A stretch of 7,004 nucleotides of DNA. It comes from JAXHMM01 sp964528445. Its GTDB lineage: Bacteria > Bacteroidota > Rhodothermia > Balneolales > Balneolaceae. This document shows, in pieces, positions 5,873 to 7,004 of this stretch (position 1 is the first letter of the stretch; every line of letters starts with the position of its first letter). Under the pieces are notes generated by a model. That model searched no databases, was not told the DNA's origin, and saw only the letters and a list, made by a program, of their open reading frames with translations. The position numbers were made by a program, and so were the translations under genes. The stretch lies in contig CAZGSL010000062.1 in the NCBI GenBank assembly GCA_964528445.1, positions 1 through 7,004 of the forward strand. The letters run 5' to 3'.

Positions 5873-7000
5873 ATGAAAGGATCACTTTCGCTGGGCCGTG
5901 TCAAGGGCATCAAGATCCAGGTGCACTGGACCTTCTTCCTGCTGATCGTCTGGATCGTCTTCCTGGAGGTCAGCCGCGGAAACGGCATTATCCCCATGCT
6001 CTGGAGCACCGCCTTTATCGTGGTGCTGTTCGGCTGCGTGGTGCTGCACGAGCTGGGCCACTCGCTGACGGCCATGCGCTACGGGGTGCCCACGCGGCAG
6101 ATCACCCTGCTGCCCATCGGGGGACTGGCCAGCCTGGAAAAGATGCCGGAGGATCCCTGGCAGGAGCTGATGGTGGCGCTCGCGGGTCCCCTGGTCAACG
6201 TGGCCATCGCCATGCTGCTCTGGATGGCGCTGCCGGTGGAGCAGTTTTTCTCGCAGGACACCGAAGCCCTCAGCGAAGCGCTCTCCTCCATCAACGCCGG
6301 GAATTTTCTCTACCTGCTGCTCTCCGCCAACATCCTGCTGGTGGTCTTCAACATGATTCCCGCCTTCCCGATGGACGGCGGGCGGGTGCTGCGGGCCATC
6401 CTGGCGATGCGGATGGACCGGGTGCGGGCCACGCAGGTGGCCTCGGGACTGGGGCAGGTGTCGGCCTTTTTCTTCTTCGTCTTCGGGCTGCTCTACAATC
6501 CCATCCTGGCGCTGATCGGCGTGTTCATCTACTTCGGGGCCCGCTCGGAAAGCGCCATGGAGCAGCAGATGGGGGTCCTCCGGGGACGGCGCGTGGAAGA
6601 GGCGATGATGACCGACATCACGGTGCTGAGGCCCGACACCTCGGTGGAGGAGGTGATCGACCTGATCATCGCCGGAACGGAGAGGGATTTCATCGTGGCC
6701 GACGAGGGCGGGGTGCGCGGCATCCTGTTTGAAAGCGACCTGATCCAGGCCTACCGGGCGGGGCAAACCGGCGCGAAGGTGAGCGAACTCATGGAGACCG
6801 ATTTCGAAATGGTGTCGCCCGACGAGGAGCTCAGGGAGGTCTTCTCCAAGCTGCAGTCCCCCCGGAAGTTCCTGCCGGTCGTGGAGAACGGCCGGCCGGT
6901 CGGGGCGGTGGACAAAACCAACCTGAGCGAGTTTATCGTGTTTCGGGCCGTGGACCAGGGCACTCCCCACGGACAGGTGCCGGACCGGATTTCCCGCTGA
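5873..7000 (+). CDS. Site-2 protease family zinc metalloprotease (M50) with two C-terminal CBS domains
   Basis: A 375-aa inner-membrane intramembrane protease. The zinc site HELGH (His59, Glu60, His63) follows a hydrophobic segment (about 44-58), and the third ligand Asp168 is in NMIPAFPMDGGR (160-171). Other membrane segments are about 18-33, 100-120, 145-161 and 195-222. The N-terminal GRVKGIKIQVHWTFFLL is typical of the CBS-bearing bacterial and archaeal S2P group related to SpoIVFB. There is no PDZ domain, unlike RseP. Residues 235-295 and 303-355 form two CBS repeats (first: VEEAMMTDITVLRPDTSVEE; second: VSELMETDFEMVSPDEEL), which in relatives bind adenine nucleotides and are proposed to tie activity to energy state. 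The substrate is unknown; no sigma or anti-sigma gene is nearby. The start is set by the AGGAGG 6 nt upstream. It ends 4 nt before the window edge, so no terminator can be seen. Confidence 0.93.
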   Translation: MKGSLSLGRVKGIKIQVHWTFFLLIVWIVFLEVSRGNGIIPMLWSTAFIVVLFGCVVLHELGHSLTAMRYGVPTRQITLLPIGGLASLEKMPEDPWQELMVALAGPLVNVAIAMLLWMALPVEQFFSQDTEALSEALSSINAGNFLYLLLSANILLVVFNMIPAFPMDGGRVLRAILAMRMDRVRATQVASGLGQVSAFFFFVFGLLYNPILALIGVFIYFGARSESAMEQQMGVLRGRRVEEAMMTDITVLRPDTSVEEVIDLIIAGTERDFIVADEGGVRGILFESDLIQAYRAGQTGAKVSELMETDFEMVSPDEELREVFSKLQSPRKFLPVVENGRPVGAVDKTNLSEFIVFRAVDQGTPHGQVPDRISR

Positions 7001-7004
7001 CCAG

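Noticed and set aside
5882..6970. 362-aa open frame on the minus strand antisense to the site-2 protease
   Set aside because: His/Gln/Asp-rich shadow of a GC-rich gene; the sense strand has clear catalytic motifs.

Overview
The window looks like a piece of a draft or metagenome-assembled chromosome from a GC-rich member of the Bacteroidota/Rhodothermota/Balneolota group. Three things point there. Two intergenic regions carry good matches to the Bacteroidota-type promoter (-33 TTG/TTTG, about 20 nt, -7 TAnnTTTG). Most genes lack a Shine-Dalgarno sequence. The protein versions resemble that group: an ALDH4A1-like P5C dehydrogenase, a long SGNH hydrolase, and an outer-membrane barrel with Gln just after the signal peptide. 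The placement rests on recognition of protein style, not on a search, and the exact order or family is uncertain. A run of exactly 100 N inside one gene marks a scaffold join.

Layout: a 48-bp divergent intergenic region (3357-3404) splits the window. To the left, on the minus strand and reading away from it, are a 524-aa SGNH/GDSL hydrolase (1782-3356), then after 9 nt protoporphyrinogen oxidase hemY (556-1772, interrupted by the N gap), then after 97 nt of open spacer plus the hemY stop region the 5' part of pruA (1-454, running off the left edge). To the right, on the plus strand, are an AhpD-like carboxymuconolactone decarboxylase-family protein (3405-3776), a POTRA-less Omp85/D15 outer-membrane barrel overlapping it by 23 nt (3754-4923), and a uroporphyrinogen-III synthase-like hemD (4948-5766). 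After a 106-nt spacer with its own promoter comes a site-2 protease with two CBS domains (5873-7000).

The theme most worth noting is tetrapyrrole synthesis on both arms of the divergent pair: hemD (ring closure to uroporphyrinogen III) on the right and hemY (oxidation of protoporphyrinogen or coproporphyrinogen) on the left. They share the locus with a predicted thiol redox enzyme and an outer-membrane barrel. Co-regulation of heme synthesis with redox and envelope functions is an inference from gene order only. No mobile element, CRISPR array, tRNA or rRNA was seen. Overall this is an ordinary housekeeping region; I did not find convincing evidence of a wholly new system.
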